Below, one piece after another: positions 49,254-57,932 of a DNA stretch of 64,000 nucleotides. This DNA comes from Vibrio ruber DSM 16370 (GTDB lineage: Bacteria; Pseudomonadota; Gammaproteobacteria; Enterobacterales; Vibrionaceae): NCBI RefSeq assembly GCF_900163965.1, contig NZ_FULE01000046.1:62001-126000 (forward strand), written 5' to 3'. Positions within the stretch are counted from its first letter, which is position 1, and each line of letters opens with the position of its first letter. A program made the translations under genes and the position numbers. The notes under the pieces were generated by a model. That model ran no database searches. It had not been told where the DNA came from and was given only the letters and a program-made list of their open reading frames with translations.

Positions 49254-51230
49254 ATGGCAACGTTAGGGTTCAGGCTCACCATCGATGGTGTCAATGATGA
49301 GACATTGGTGGTCCGTGACTATCAGGGGATCGAGTCCATCTCAGATTCAGTCGATGATCAAGGCCAGCCGGTTTATGGCTATCGCTATACCATCGATATT
49401 GCCAGTCGCAACAGCGACCTGAGTTTCGAGCAGATGGTCGATAGCACCGCACTGCTTGAAGTGCTGCGCGATCATGAGGTCGTGCAAAAAGTTCACGGCA
49501 TTATCCGCAATTTCAGCCGGGGCGATACCGGTCACCATCATACCTTTTATTCACTTACCTTGGTGCCGTCACTGGAAAGACTGTCGCTGCGCCATAACAG
49601 CCGGATCTTCCAGCAACTGGACGTGCCGGAAATTCTCTCGGTGCTGTTTCAGGAAATGAATATCAATGATTACGCATTTTCGGTGCGGCGTGAGTGCGCC
49701 AAACGCGAATATTGCGTTCAGTACCGTGAAACCGATTTAGAATTCTTCCACCGTCTGGCGGCTGAAGAAGGGCTGATGTACCGCTTTGAGCATCAGCAAG
49801 ACAAGCATGTTTTAGTCATCACCGACAATCCCGAAGGGTTCGGCCGTCTTGCCATGCCGGTGCCGTATAACGCCTTGTCCGGTGGGGTGTTTGAGCAACC
49901 CTACGTCTCAACTTTGACCGAGCACAAACAGACACAAGTCAGTGATGTGCAGCTGAGCGATTACAGTTTTAAAAAGCCGTCTTACAATATCACTCACTCA
50001 GCGACGGCTTCGGATATGAGTTACCAGCGTGGTGACTATGAACATTTTGACCACCCGGGGCGATTTAAAGATGACACCACGGGTCAGGCATTTACGCAGA
50101 TCCGCCTTGAAGCGCTGCGCCGACAAGCACATACCTTCAGCGGTAAAAGTAACGACGCACAGCTTCAGGCTGGTCAGCGGTTTGATTTGATGGAGCACTT
50201 CGACAGTGAGATGAATCGCAATTATCTGCTGATTCAAGTCGCCCATCAGGGCAGCCAGCCGCAGGCGCTGGAAGAGTCCGGAGGCAGCGGTGCGACCACA
50301 TATGCCAACCAGTTTGCTGCCATTCTCGGTGATCAGGTGTGGCAGATGACACCGCGCAGTAAACCGATCCTCAAATTCCCGACGATGGGGACAGTGGTCG
50401 GCCCCGAAGGGGAAGAGATCTACTGTGATGAGCATGGCCGGGTGAAAGTACAGTTCCCTTGGGATCGCTATGGCAGCTCAAATGAGCAAAGCTCTTGCTG
50501 GTTGCGTGTGACACAAGGTTGGGCCGGTGCGCAGTACGGGATGATGGCTATTCCGCGCATCGGGCATGAAGTGGTGGTGCATTTCCTTAATGGCGACCCG
50601 GATCAACCGATTATCACCGGGCGGACATACAATGCTAATAATGTCACGCCATATACGCTGCCGGAGCACAAAACCAAGACGGTGATCCGCACCGAGACTC
50701 ACCAAGGGGACGGTTACAACGAGCTGAGTTTTGAAGACCAGTCGGGCAGTGAGAAAATCTATCTGCACGCGCAAAAAGATACCGACACGCTGGTTGAAAA
50801 CGATGCAACCACGCATATCAAACATAATCAAAGTACCACCATCGATAATGACCGTTACAGCCATATCAAGGTCAATGACCATCACACGGTCAGCGGTGAA
50901 GCGCGCACCAAAATCGCCAAAAGCCAGACGCTGATGATTGAAGGCGAGTTGCATGTCAAAGCAGGCAAAGTGTGGGTCAATGACGCGGGTACAGAAATCC
51001 ACATCAAAGCCGGTGAGCAAGTCATCATCGAAGCCGGGAATGAAATCACCCTCAAAGCCGGTGGCAGCTTCGTTAAAGTCGATCCGTCAGGTGTCTCTCT
51101 CAGCGGTGCCGGGGTGAATCTGAACTCCGGCGGTAGTGCCGGGAGTGGCAGTGGGTTTGCGGGTGAGATGGCAGAATTGCCGTTATCTGATGGGGATCGA
51201 GTTGAACTGGGAGTAAGTTATGCCGACTAA
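49254..51230 (+). CDS. vgrG: VgrG, T6SS spike protein (copy 1)
   Basis: Protein of 658 residues that forms the trimeric tip of the type VI secretion tube. It has a gp27-like region (1-380; FHRLAAEEGLMYRFEH), an OB-fold gp5-like region (EGEEIYCDEHGRVKVQFPWD within about 400-430; SSCWLRVTQGWAG) and C-terminal beta-helix repeats (HIKAGEQVIIEAGNEITLKAG). I chose ATG 49254 because GAAGGG lies 8 bases upstream and the other copies also start with MATLGFRL; a TTG at 49191 would add 21 unrelated residues. Its last 11 bases overlap the effector gene, indicating that the effector rides on this VgrG. Confidence 0.95.
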   Translation: MATLGFRLTIDGVNDETLVVRDYQGIESISDSVDDQGQPVYGYRYTIDIASRNSDLSFEQMVDSTALLEVLRDHEVVQKVHGIIRNFSRGDTGHHHTFYSLTLVPSLERLSLRHNSRIFQQLDVPEILSVLFQEMNINDYAFSVRRECAKREYCVQYRETDLEFFHRLAAEEGLMYRFEHQQDKHVLVITDNPEGFGRLAMPVPYNALSGGVFEQPYVSTLTEHKQTQVSDVQLSDYSFKKPSYNITHSATASDMSYQRGDYEHFDHPGRFKDDTTGQAFTQIRLEALRRQAHTFSGKSNDAQLQAGQRFDLMEHFDSEMNRNYLLIQVAHQGSQPQALEESGGSGATTYANQFAAILGDQVWQMTPRSKPILKFPTMGTVVGPEGEEIYCDEHGRVKVQFPWDRYGSSNEQSSCWLRVTQGWAGAQYGMMAIPRIGHEVVVHFLNGDPDQPIITGRTYNANNVTPYTLPEHKTKTVIRTETHQGDGYNELSFEDQSGSEKIYLHAQKDTDTLVENDATTHIKHNQSTTIDNDRYSHIKVNDHHTVSGEARTKIAKSQTLMIEGELHVKAGKVWVNDAGTEIHIKAGEQVIIEAGNEITLKAGGSFVKVDPSGVSLSGAGVNLNSGGSAGSGSGFAGEMAELPLSDGDRVELGVSYAD

Positions 51231-52305
51231 AAAACCATTGACAGAAATTGCGAGTCATCGTCAATGCCGTTTAGGTGAACGAATTAATTTACCGGATGGG
51301 ACTCCGGTGAATGCGACCATTCATCTTATGGATGAACTAGGGCATATTTTGGATTCAATCTCTGAAGCACTAAAAGTTGTTGAGAAGAAGATTGAGCACT
51401 TCCTGAAAATTGATGATTTAGTGAAGCAAAAGAATATTCCGGTAGAGAAAGTCTCTCAGGTTAAAATCGAAGTAGACATCGATCACGATAAGGCAAAGCA
51501 GAAGAACAATCAGTTAGTGCTAGATGTGATTCCAACAGTATTGAAATCAGATTTATTAAAACCATCAGAAGCACTCAATAAGCTAGCAGTCAAGAAACGT
51601 AAATTTTATCGAAAAGGTGATAAGGGAGATGAAGTTGAGTTAATTCAGAAAGCTCTAATTCAGCTTGGGTTTGATTTAGGGGCTGCCGGTGCTGATGGTG
51701 ATTTTGGGAGTGGGACGAAGAGTAAAGTAGAACTTTTTCAAAATAGCTATAAACCTAAAAATGATGTTCATCCAGATTATCAATTAGGTGCTGCTGATGG
51801 TATTGTTGGTCAAAATTCGATTAAAGCATTAGATGAGGCTTTGGTTGATGGGTGGAAATATGAAGTTAAATTATGGAAAATTATATTTAATAAACCAACC
51901 ACTCTGACTGGTACATATAATCAATCAGTAGAGATTGTAAACTCCGATGGAAATGTAATTCTAAAAGTTAGAGGTAGTAGTAAACCTAATCCATTTAAAC
52001 CTAAAAACTCGTCTATTAAGGGGGAAGATGCTTATCCTTATGTTCAATCTGGTACATATAGTGTTGACCACGGATTACATAAAGGAAAGCCTGCATTAGT
52101 ATTAAATTCAAATGGTTATGTGCCTACTATAAATATAAACCCTAATCACCCATCATATGGAAAAAATGCTAATTATATCCACATACATTGGGGGTATTCT
52201 AAAACATGGAGAGGATCGGCTGGTTGTATGACAATCCATCCTGATGATTGGGCTTCATTTTTATCATCGGTTCCTGTAGGAAAAGGCGAGGTTATCATAA
52301 AATGA
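51220..52305 (+). CDS. T6SS effector: peptidoglycan-binding plus L,D-transpeptidase-like domain
   Basis: Protein of 361 residues coded directly behind vgrG with an 11-base overlap. The N-terminal 130 residues are charged and helical, perhaps the VgrG-loading part. Residues about 133-200 match a PG_binding_1 repeat (RKGDKGDEVELIQKALIQLG). The C-terminus has a His-rich strand and a Ser-Gly-Cys motif (YIHIHWG ... GSAGCMTIHPDDW) typical of YkuD-type L,D-transpeptidases, as in the Tlde1 family of T6SS effectors. It would attack or miscrosslink peptidoglycan in the periplasm of rival bacteria. There is no signal peptide, as expected for T6SS cargo. The following gene overlaps by 4 bases and has a signal peptide, fitting a periplasmic immunity protein. 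Confidence 0.8.
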   Translation: MPTKKPLTEIASHRQCRLGERINLPDGTPVNATIHLMDELGHILDSISEALKVVEKKIEHFLKIDDLVKQKNIPVEKVSQVKIEVDIDHDKAKQKNNQLVLDVIPTVLKSDLLKPSEALNKLAVKKRKFYRKGDKGDEVELIQKALIQLGFDLGAAGADGDFGSGTKSKVELFQNSYKPKNDVHPDYQLGAADGIVGQNSIKALDEALVDGWKYEVKLWKIIFNKPTTLTGTYNQSVEIVNSDGNVILKVRGSSKPNPFKPKNSSIKGEDAYPYVQSGTYSVDHGLHKGKPALVLNSNGYVPTININPNHPSYGKNANYIHIHWGYSKTWRGSAGCMTIHPDDWASFLSSVPVGKGEVIIK

Positions 52306-52613
52306 AAAAGATCATAATATTACTATTTTTATTCACGGATTTTTCTTTTGCACATGAGATAGTTGAAGAATATAAAAAACTTTCTTCAGATTTCATTGTA
52401 GAGTATATAAAAGGTAGTGGTAATGCTAAAGAAATTGCATTGAAGCAGTTGGATATAGATCCGTCTGATTCAGCGGCTTTATTACGATTGTCTATCTCTT
52501 TAGATGATAAACAGTGTAAAAATATTAAAAGTTATTATCTTGAATTAGGATCTGAAAATGAGATTCAAGATATTTCACGTGCGATTATACAAAGAAGATG
52601 TCACTTTAAATAA
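52302..52613 (+). CDS. Probable periplasmic immunity protein for the transpeptidase-like effector
   Basis: Small protein of 103 residues with a clear signal peptide (KKIIILLFLFTDFSFA, cleavage probably before His-Glu), then a mainly helical, charged mature part with two cysteines. It starts on the effector stop (ATGA overlap) and is AT-rich. I do not recognise the family; the role rests on position, coupling and periplasmic targeting that matches a cell-wall effector. Confidence 0.6.
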   Translation: MKKIIILLFLFTDFSFAHEIVEEYKKLSSDFIVEYIKGSGNAKEIALKQLDIDPSDSAALLRLSISLDDKQCKNIKSYYLELGSENEIQDISRAIIQRRCHFK

Positions 52614-52685
52614 TTATGTTAATAAAAATGGCAATATGGATAATTGGCTAATACTTTATTGATTTTGAATAAATACACATACAAA

Positions 52686-52715
52686 ATAATCGAGCCACAA
52701 ATGTAGCTCGATTAT
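52686..52715 (-). terminator. Hairpin terminator after small gene, copy 1
   Basis: Arms ATAATCGAGC and GCTCGATTAT form a 10-bp stem with a 10-base loop. On the - strand the stem is followed by a T-rich tract, so it probably ends the 64-codon gene and may also serve the convergent immunity gene. Confidence 0.65.
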
Positions 52716-52755
52716 CACATCACAAATACCAGTCATGTTTTTATAAGATTAGTTT

Positions 52756-52950
52756 TTATAAAAGACTTTCATCCCCGTCTTCATGATACCGACAATAGTG
52801 GGTGGTGATTAAGTTATTGAGATAGAGTAAAACTTCACACATTTCATGTCGGTTTTCCCGTTGTTCCGCCAGAAAAATCTCTTCCAGTTGGCGTAAATAT
52901 TCGCGGGCTTTTTGTGATAGTTGTGGATCATAGTGGATGGTTTCGAACAT
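52756..52950 (-). CDS. Conserved 64-residue protein of unknown function, copy 1
   Basis: Encodes MFETIHYDPQLSQKAREYL..., an acidic, mostly helical 64-residue protein ending YHEDGDESLL. The same protein occurs three times in this array with only a few changes (here His and Arg replace Gln at two places), so it is under selection or recently copied. I chose the ATG at 52950 because it is shared by all copies and has the purine-rich CTGGGA upstream. I do not recognise the family. It is always divergent from a vgrG copy and follows a structured leader, so a regulatory role in the island is possible (inference). Confidence 0.7.
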   Translation of the reverse strand: MFETIHYDPQLSQKAREYLRQLEEIFLAEQRENRHEMCEVLLYLNNLITTHYCRYHEDGDESLL

Positions 52951-53195
52951 AGTAAATTCCCAGGTAAAGTTGGACTTTGTTCCACCACGGAAAGGGACCA
53001 ATCTTTTGGTGGTGGACTGTATCGGGTTTGGTCCTACCGTTACCTAGGCTACGGCCAGCCCGGAGGCTGCCCAATCAGTCCACCATAATTTTCAGGCGGC
53101 ACTGATAGTCGCATAAAAACAGTTCGCTGAGAACCGTTGTTTATGCACCTAAGTATTCAAAACGGGGGACCAATCCCGTCCCGGAGTGTTTCCGG
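52951..53195 (-). ncRNA. Structured leader RNA element, copy 1
   Basis: Read on the - strand, 5' to 3': hairpin CCGGA/TCCGG; hairpin with loop ATTGGTCC (53162-53179); segment C (TACTTAGG, 53148-53155); stem arm GGTGGACTG (53076-53084); hairpin CAGCC/GGCTG; segment B (CCTAGGTAA, 53040-53048); GGACCAA (53028-53034); the matching stem arm (53011-53019); a second hairpin with loop ATTGGTCC (52991-53006); and segment A (TTACCTGGG, 52959-52967), which contains the ribosome-binding site of the small gene. B can pair with A (9 pairs, one G.U) or with C (8 pairs, one G.U). These G.U pairs are A-C mismatches on the other strand, which indicates the - strand is the RNA. Confidence 0.6.
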
Positions 53196-53391
53196 TACAG
53201 GGTTAGATTAATGAACGTCGGGCACAGGTACAATAGACGCAAGTATGGAAAAAGTATGAGGTTCTTCGAGTCAGTTCACTTTTCTGATGGAATCTAAAAG
53301 AGAAGCGCTATTGATGATTAAAACGGGTATACAATCAGCCAGATGAGAATTGGATGAAGGTTATTCAGCGTACAATACAACTCAATTCATT
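53196..53391 (+). repeat. Conserved segment upstream of vgrG, copy 1
   Basis: About 195 bases almost identical at 53196, 55614 and 60263 (GGTTAGATTAATGAACG ... GTATACAATCAGCC). It joins the structured leader to the vgrG start and probably holds the promoters of both divergent units, but no clear -35/-10 pair could be fixed. It is absent before the first vgrG. Confidence 0.7.
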
Positions 53392-53628
53392 ATGGCAACG
53401 TTAGGGTTCAGGCTTACCATCGATGGTGTCAATGATGAGACATTGGTGGTCCGAGACTATCAGGGGATCGAGTCCATCTCAGATTCAGTCGATGATCAAG
53501 GCCAGCCGGTTTATGGCTATCGCTATACCATCGTTATACACAAAATATATCTTATGATTCTGGAAAGAAGAAAATATAACAAGATCTTAAAGGGGATATT
53601 TTGTTATGAAAAATGTAGTAATAAATAG
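53392..53628 (+). pseudogene. Truncated vgrG, 5' fragment only
   Basis: The first 47 codons match VgrG (MATLGFRLTIDGV ... YGYRYTI). Identity stops abruptly at base 53533, and the frame runs on for about 31 unrelated codons to a stop at 53628 that overlaps the next gene. No spike domains remain, so it cannot make a working VgrG. It looks like a recombination breakpoint where a new immunity module was joined to the vgrG 5' end. Confidence 0.85.
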
Positions 53629-54541
53629 TTTAACAGGAATTTTGGGATTAACATTATCGATGTTTGTCTTCTCATATACATTATATGACCCCCAAAAATT
53701 TGATGAAGAGTCATATGAGATAAAAAAAATAGACGTTAATTTTGATGGTAAATTAGACTATGTTGTTTATAGTAAACCATTTATGGGGGATGAGTTGTAT
53801 TTCTTTGTCAATAAAAATAATAAATATTATCTATCTCTCAAAGGGTATAATTTTTCCCAAGATGGTGGATATATTATGACAAATATTTATCCTGCTTCGG
53901 ACAAAAGTAATAGATTAAATATAAGGACTTCTTTTCCTGGTGCAGGCAATGGTGAAATAAATTATCTGATTTCATATGAAAATAAAAAATATTTTCTAGA
54001 TGAAACAATTCATACAGTTAGATATTCATTTGATAAAGATGGACGAGTAGATATTTGCACTGTAAAGCAAAATATAGATTTACAAATGCTCTACTCTAAA
54101 TCAAATATATCTCTCCATGAAATTCCTAGTGAAGATGAAAGAGATGAAAAATGTACTATATTATTTAAAATAACGGCATCCATTGATGACTTTATTCAAA
54201 GAGTACGTGAAGAACCATACAGTACATATGAGACAACTCAACGTTATGAAGCATTGATTAATAAGTATAAAATAACTAATAAAAATGTAACTCAGTATAA
54301 TGATTTGGCTTACTTCCTAGAAAAGCGTGGAGCATACAAAGAATCCATTTTTGTCCTTAGACATATTGTTAAAGATTTTCCCTCTAGAACTGTTGCATAT
54401 ATAAATCTAGGTGATGCACTTTGGGGAAAAAAAGATAGAGATAAAGCGAAGGATGCATATCAAACTTATATTAAGCTAATGAAAGAGCGTGGGAATGAGA
54501 GTAAGATTCCGAAACAAGTATTTAAACGGGTGTCTCTGTGA
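53606..54541 (+). CDS. Orphan immunity-like protein with TPR-like C-terminus
   Basis: Protein of 311 residues with an N-terminal membrane or signal segment (NSLTGILGLTLSMFVFSYTL). A beta-rich domain carries a DxNxDGxxD motif (DVNFDGKLD, about 43-51), reminiscent of XAC2610/FG-GAP-like immunity proteins, and helical repeats of TPR type follow from about 215 (YNDLAYFLEKRGAYKESI...; AYINLGDALWGKKDRDKA). AAAGGGG precedes the ATG. It is AT-rich compared with the vgrG genes and no effector gene lies before it, so it may protect against an effector no longer encoded here (inference). The specific target is unknown. Confidence 0.6.
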   Translation: MKNVVINSLTGILGLTLSMFVFSYTLYDPQKFDEESYEIKKIDVNFDGKLDYVVYSKPFMGDELYFFVNKNNKYYLSLKGYNFSQDGGYIMTNIYPASDKSNRLNIRTSFPGAGNGEINYLISYENKKYFLDETIHTVRYSFDKDGRVDICTVKQNIDLQMLYSKSNISLHEIPSEDERDEKCTILFKITASIDDFIQRVREEPYSTYETTQRYEALINKYKITNKNVTQYNDLAYFLEKRGAYKESIFVLRHIVKDFPSRTVAYINLGDALWGKKDRDKAKDAYQTYIKLMKERGNESKIPKQVFKRVSL

Positions 54542-55074
54542 TATTTAAGAGTGTGCTCTTTTCCTTGATAACTATAATGTTATCTGGATGTGTTTCTATG
54601 ACTAGTTTTAATGATTTGGTTCATACTGATAAAAATGAAATATATTACTTTGATGTGAATCGTGATGGGACTAAAGACGCTGTTATTAATGATCCATCCA
54701 ATGATGAGATATTGGTATTTCTTAATGTAGATGGAGAATATAAGTATAAGTATAAATCTGGAAATTATAATTTTCAGGGTGTTTATATGGTTGTAAACAT
54801 TAGAGAAGAAAAAGGTGATGATGTTAATTTATCTTTAATATCAATGTTTTCTGGTGCTGGTGGTCAAGAGAAAAAATACTTCTTAGGTATAAATGATAAT
54901 AAATTAGAACTTGTTCAAACAGTGACGTTCGATTATTCTTACAATAATGAATCGTATTCATTACGTATCTGTGTAATAAAGAAATCGGGTAAAGAAAAAT
55001 GCCACGTTAAAAAATCTGACAAGCCTTTTAATTCTAAGTATATAGACGAATACCCTTATACAAATGTTCCATAA
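54538..55074 (+). CDS. Orphan immunity-like lipoprotein
   Basis: Protein of 178 residues starting at a GTG that overlaps the previous stop (GTGA). It has a lipobox, ITIMLSGC, predicting a lipoprotein anchored in the periplasm. The mature part contains DVNRDGTKD, the same acidic motif as in the preceding protein, and the segments YFxDxN...DG and FxGAGG/FPGAGN are shared, so the two are diverged relatives. Lipoprotein immunity proteins commonly protect against periplasm-acting T6SS effectors. No partner toxin is present next to it. Confidence 0.6.
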   Translation: MIFKSVLFSLITIMLSGCVSMTSFNDLVHTDKNEIYYFDVNRDGTKDAVINDPSNDEILVFLNVDGEYKYKYKSGNYNFQGVYMVVNIREEKGDDVNLSLISMFSGAGGQEKKYFLGINDNKLELVQTVTFDYSYNNESYSLRICVIKKSGKEKCHVKKSDKPFNSKYIDEYPYTNVP

Positions 55075-55132
55075 CTACTCATGTTTTATTGTTAATGCAA
55101 ATTGCTCAAGAGCCAATAAATCATGTTCAAAT

Positions 55133-55152
55133 CGAGCCGCAAAAGCGGCTCG
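55133..55152 (-). terminator. Hairpin terminator after small gene, copy 2
   Basis: Perfect 8-bp stem CGAGCCGC/GCGGCTCG with an AAAA loop, 25 bases after the stop of the - strand small gene. It occupies the same place as in copies 1 and 3 but with a different stem sequence. It may act on both converging transcripts. Confidence 0.65.
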
Positions 55153-55176
55153 CTGATCACAAACACCAATCATGTT

Positions 55177-55371
55177 TTATACAAAACTTTCATCCCCGTC
55201 TTCATGATACTGACAATAGTGGGTGGTGATTAAGTTATTGAGATAGAGTAAAACTTCACACATTTCTTGTCGGTTTTCCCGTTGTTCCGCCAGAAAAATC
55301 TCTTCCAGTTGGCGTAAATATTCACGGGCTTTTTGTGATAGTTGTGGATCATAGTGGATGGTTTCGAACAT
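55177..55371 (-). CDS. Conserved 64-residue protein of unknown function, copy 2
   Basis: Second copy of the MFETIHYDPQLSQ protein, differing from copy 1 by Gln at two positions (ENRQE, CQYHE) and by its last residues (ESFV). The ATG at 55371 is preceded on its strand by TTGGAG, a ribosome-binding site that is also segment A of the leader. Terminator, divergent vgrG and leader keep the same arrangement as in the other copies. Function unknown. Confidence 0.7.
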   Translation of the reverse strand: MFETIHYDPQLSQKAREYLRQLEEIFLAEQRENRQEMCEVLLYLNNLITTHYCQYHEDGDESFV

Positions 55372-55613
55372 ATAAACTCCAAGTAAAAATAGATGATGTT
55401 GTTCTACCACGGAAAGGGACCAATCTTTGGGTGGTGGACTGAGCCGGGTTTGGTCCTACCGCTACTTGGATGACGGCCAGCCGAAGCTGCCCGATTCAGC
55501 CCACCATGATTTAGGCGCACTGATAATCGCATAAAAACAGCTCGGTTAGAACCGTATTTATCTATCCAAGTATTTAACAACGGGGGACCAATCCCTTCCC
55601 GGAGTGTTTCCGG
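55372..55613 (-). ncRNA. Structured leader RNA element, copy 2
   Basis: Same architecture as copy 1 with different paired sequences. On the - strand C is TACTTGGAT (55564-55572), B is ATCCAAGTA (55463-55471) and A is TACTTGGA (55378-55385, containing the ribosome-binding site). B pairs perfectly with C (9 pairs) or A (8 pairs). The long stem (55433-55442 with 55496-55505) has one G.U in - strand RNA that would be an A-C mismatch on the + strand. The apical hairpin is shortened to CAGC-CGAA-GCTG-like with its pairing kept. The first ATTGGTCC loop is closed by GGG/CCC. Confidence 0.6.
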
Positions 55614-55810
55614 TACAGGGTTAGATTAATGAACGTCGAACGCTGGTACAATAGACGCAAGTATGGAAAAAGTATGAGGTTCTTCGAGTCAGTTCACTTT
55701 TCTGATGGAATCTAAAAGAGAAGCGCTATTGGATGATTAAGACGGGTATACAATCAGCCGGATGAGAATTGGGTGAAGGTTATTCAGCGTACAATACAAC
55801 TCAATTTATT
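55614..55810 (+). repeat. Conserved segment upstream of vgrG, copy 2
   Basis: Nearly identical to the segment at 53196, including GTACAATAGACGC and GTATACAATCAGCC. It leads into the intact vgrG copy 2. No ribosome-binding site is obvious right before the MATLGF start; a purine-rich GAAGG lies about 35 bases upstream. Confidence 0.7.
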
Positions 55811-57910
55811 ATGGCAACGTTAGGGTTCAGGCTTACCATCGATGGTGTCAATGATGAGACATTGGTGGTCCGTGACTATCAGGGGATCGAGTCCATCTCA
55901 GATTCAGTCTATGATCAAGGCCAGCCGGTTTATGGCTATCGCTATACCATCGATATTGCCAGTCGCAACAGCGACCTGAGTTTCGAGCAGATGGTCGATA
56001 GCACCGCACTGCTTGAAGTGCTGCGCGATCATGAGGTCGTGCAAAAAGTTCACGGCATTATCCGCAACTTCAGCCGGGGCGATACCGGTCACCATCATAC
56101 CTTTTATTCACTCACCTTGGTGCCGTCACTGGAAAGACTGTCGCTGCGCCATAACAGCCGGATCTTCCAACAACTGGATGTGCCGGAAATTCTCTCGGTG
56201 CTGTTTCAGGAAATGAATATCAATGATTACGCATTTTCGGTGCGGCGTGAGTGCGCCAAACGGGAATATTGCGTTCAGTACCGTGAGACCGATTTAGAAT
56301 TCTTCCACCGTCTGGCGGCTGAAGAAGGGCTGATGTACCGCTTTGAGCATCAGCAAGACAAGCATGTTTTAGTCATCACCGACAATCCCGAAGGGTTCGG
56401 CCGTCTTGCCATGCCGGTGCCGTATAACGCCTTGTCCGGTGGGGTGTTTGAGCAACCCTACGTCTCAACTTTGACCGAGCACAAACAGACACAAGTCAGT
56501 GATGTGCAGCTGAGCGATTACAGTTTTAAAAAGCCGTCTTACAATATCACGCACTCGGCCACCGCTTCGGATATGAGTTACCAGCGCGGTGACTATGAAC
56601 ATTTTGACCACCCGGGGCGGTTTAAAGACGACACCACGGGTCAGGCATTTACGCAGATCCGCCTTGAAGCGCTGCGCCGACAAGCACATACCTTCAGCGG
56701 TAAAAGTAACGACGCACAGCTTCAGGCCGGTCAGCGGTTTGATTTGATGGAGCACTTCGACAGTGAGATGAATCGCAATTATCTGCTGATTCAGGTCGCC
56801 CATCAGGGCAGCCAGCCGCAGGCACTGGAAGAGTCCGGAGGCAGCGGTGCAACCACATATGCCAACCAGTTTGCTGCCATTCCCGGTGATCAAGTGTGGC
56901 AGATGACACCGCGCAGTAAACCGATCCTCAAGTTCCCGACGATGGGGACAGTGGTCGGCCCCGAAGGGGAAGAGATCTACTGTGATGAGCATGGCCGGGT
57001 GAAAGTGCAGTTCCCTTGGGATCGTTACGGCAGCTCAAATGAGCAAAGCTCTTGCTGGTTGCGTGTGACACAAGGTTGGGCCGGAGCGCAGTACGGCATG
57101 ATGGCTATTCCGCGTATCGGGCATGAAGTGGTGGTGCATTTCCTTAATGGCGACCCGGATCAACCGATTATCACCGGGCGAACATACAATGCCAATAACG
57201 TCACGCCATATACGCTGCCGGAGCACAAAACCAAGACGGTGATCCGCACCGAGACTCACCAAGGCGACGGTTACAACGAGCTGAGTTTTGAAGACCAGTC
57301 GGGTAGTGAGAAAATCTATCTACACGCGCAAAAAGATACCGACACGCTGGTTGAAAACGATGCAACCACGCATATCAAACATAATCAAAGTACCACCATC
57401 GATAATGACCGCTACAGCCATATCAAGGTCAATGACCATCACACGGTCAGCGGTGAAGCGCGCACCAAAATCGCCAAAAGCCAGACGCTGATGATTGAAG
57501 GTGAGTTGCATGTCAAAGCCGGCAAAGTGTGGGTCAATGAAGCGGGTACAGAAATCCACATTAAAGCCGGTGGCAGCTTCGTTAAAGTTGACCCGTCAGG
57601 TGTCTCCCTCAGCGGTGCTGGGGTGAACCTGAACTCCGGCGGTAGTGCCGGGAGTGGCAGTGGGTTTGCGGGTGAGATGCCGAAATTACCAGTAAGTTAT
57701 GGTCGTCGACCAAATCCTTTTGATGAACAGGTTCGTTTAGTTAATGCTCAAAACAAAACTTTGGCGAATGTTCCTTATTATATAGAAACAAGTGCTGGCC
57801 AAATTTATAAGGGGATTTCAGATAAATCAGGAAAAATAGAAAGAATTCCAACTGAAGGTCAAGGGCAATATAAATTATTACTTGGTGTCAAGGCATTAGA
57901 AAAATGGTAA
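55811..57910 (+). CDS. vgrG: VgrG, T6SS spike protein (copy 2) with C-terminal extension
   Basis: Spike protein of 699 residues, almost identical to copy 1 through the gp27/gp5-like parts. It differs by a 14-residue loss in the beta-helix (EQVIIEAGNEITLK missing) and by a new tail of about 60 residues (NPFDEQVRLVNAQNKTL...KALEKW). The tail looks like a small beta-sandwich of the transthyretin-like type often used to hold an effector on the spike (inference). The start is the conserved MATLGF; an upstream in-frame GTG at 55769 would add 14 residues. It is followed after 22 bases by a toxin gene. The sharp change of tail after shared sequence indicates recombination at the vgrG 3' end. Confidence 0.94.
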   Translation: MATLGFRLTIDGVNDETLVVRDYQGIESISDSVYDQGQPVYGYRYTIDIASRNSDLSFEQMVDSTALLEVLRDHEVVQKVHGIIRNFSRGDTGHHHTFYSLTLVPSLERLSLRHNSRIFQQLDVPEILSVLFQEMNINDYAFSVRRECAKREYCVQYRETDLEFFHRLAAEEGLMYRFEHQQDKHVLVITDNPEGFGRLAMPVPYNALSGGVFEQPYVSTLTEHKQTQVSDVQLSDYSFKKPSYNITHSATASDMSYQRGDYEHFDHPGRFKDDTTGQAFTQIRLEALRRQAHTFSGKSNDAQLQAGQRFDLMEHFDSEMNRNYLLIQVAHQGSQPQALEESGGSGATTYANQFAAIPGDQVWQMTPRSKPILKFPTMGTVVGPEGEEIYCDEHGRVKVQFPWDRYGSSNEQSSCWLRVTQGWAGAQYGMMAIPRIGHEVVVHFLNGDPDQPIITGRTYNANNVTPYTLPEHKTKTVIRTETHQGDGYNELSFEDQSGSEKIYLHAQKDTDTLVENDATTHIKHNQSTTIDNDRYSHIKVNDHHTVSGEARTKIAKSQTLMIEGELHVKAGKVWVNEAGTEIHIKAGGSFVKVDPSGVSLSGAGVNLNSGGSAGSGSGFAGEMPKLPVSYGRRPNPFDEQVRLVNAQNKTLANVPYYIETSAGQIYKGISDKSGKIERIPTEGQGQYKLLLGVKALEKW

Positions 57911-57932
57911 ATATCAAACAGGTTAAAATATA

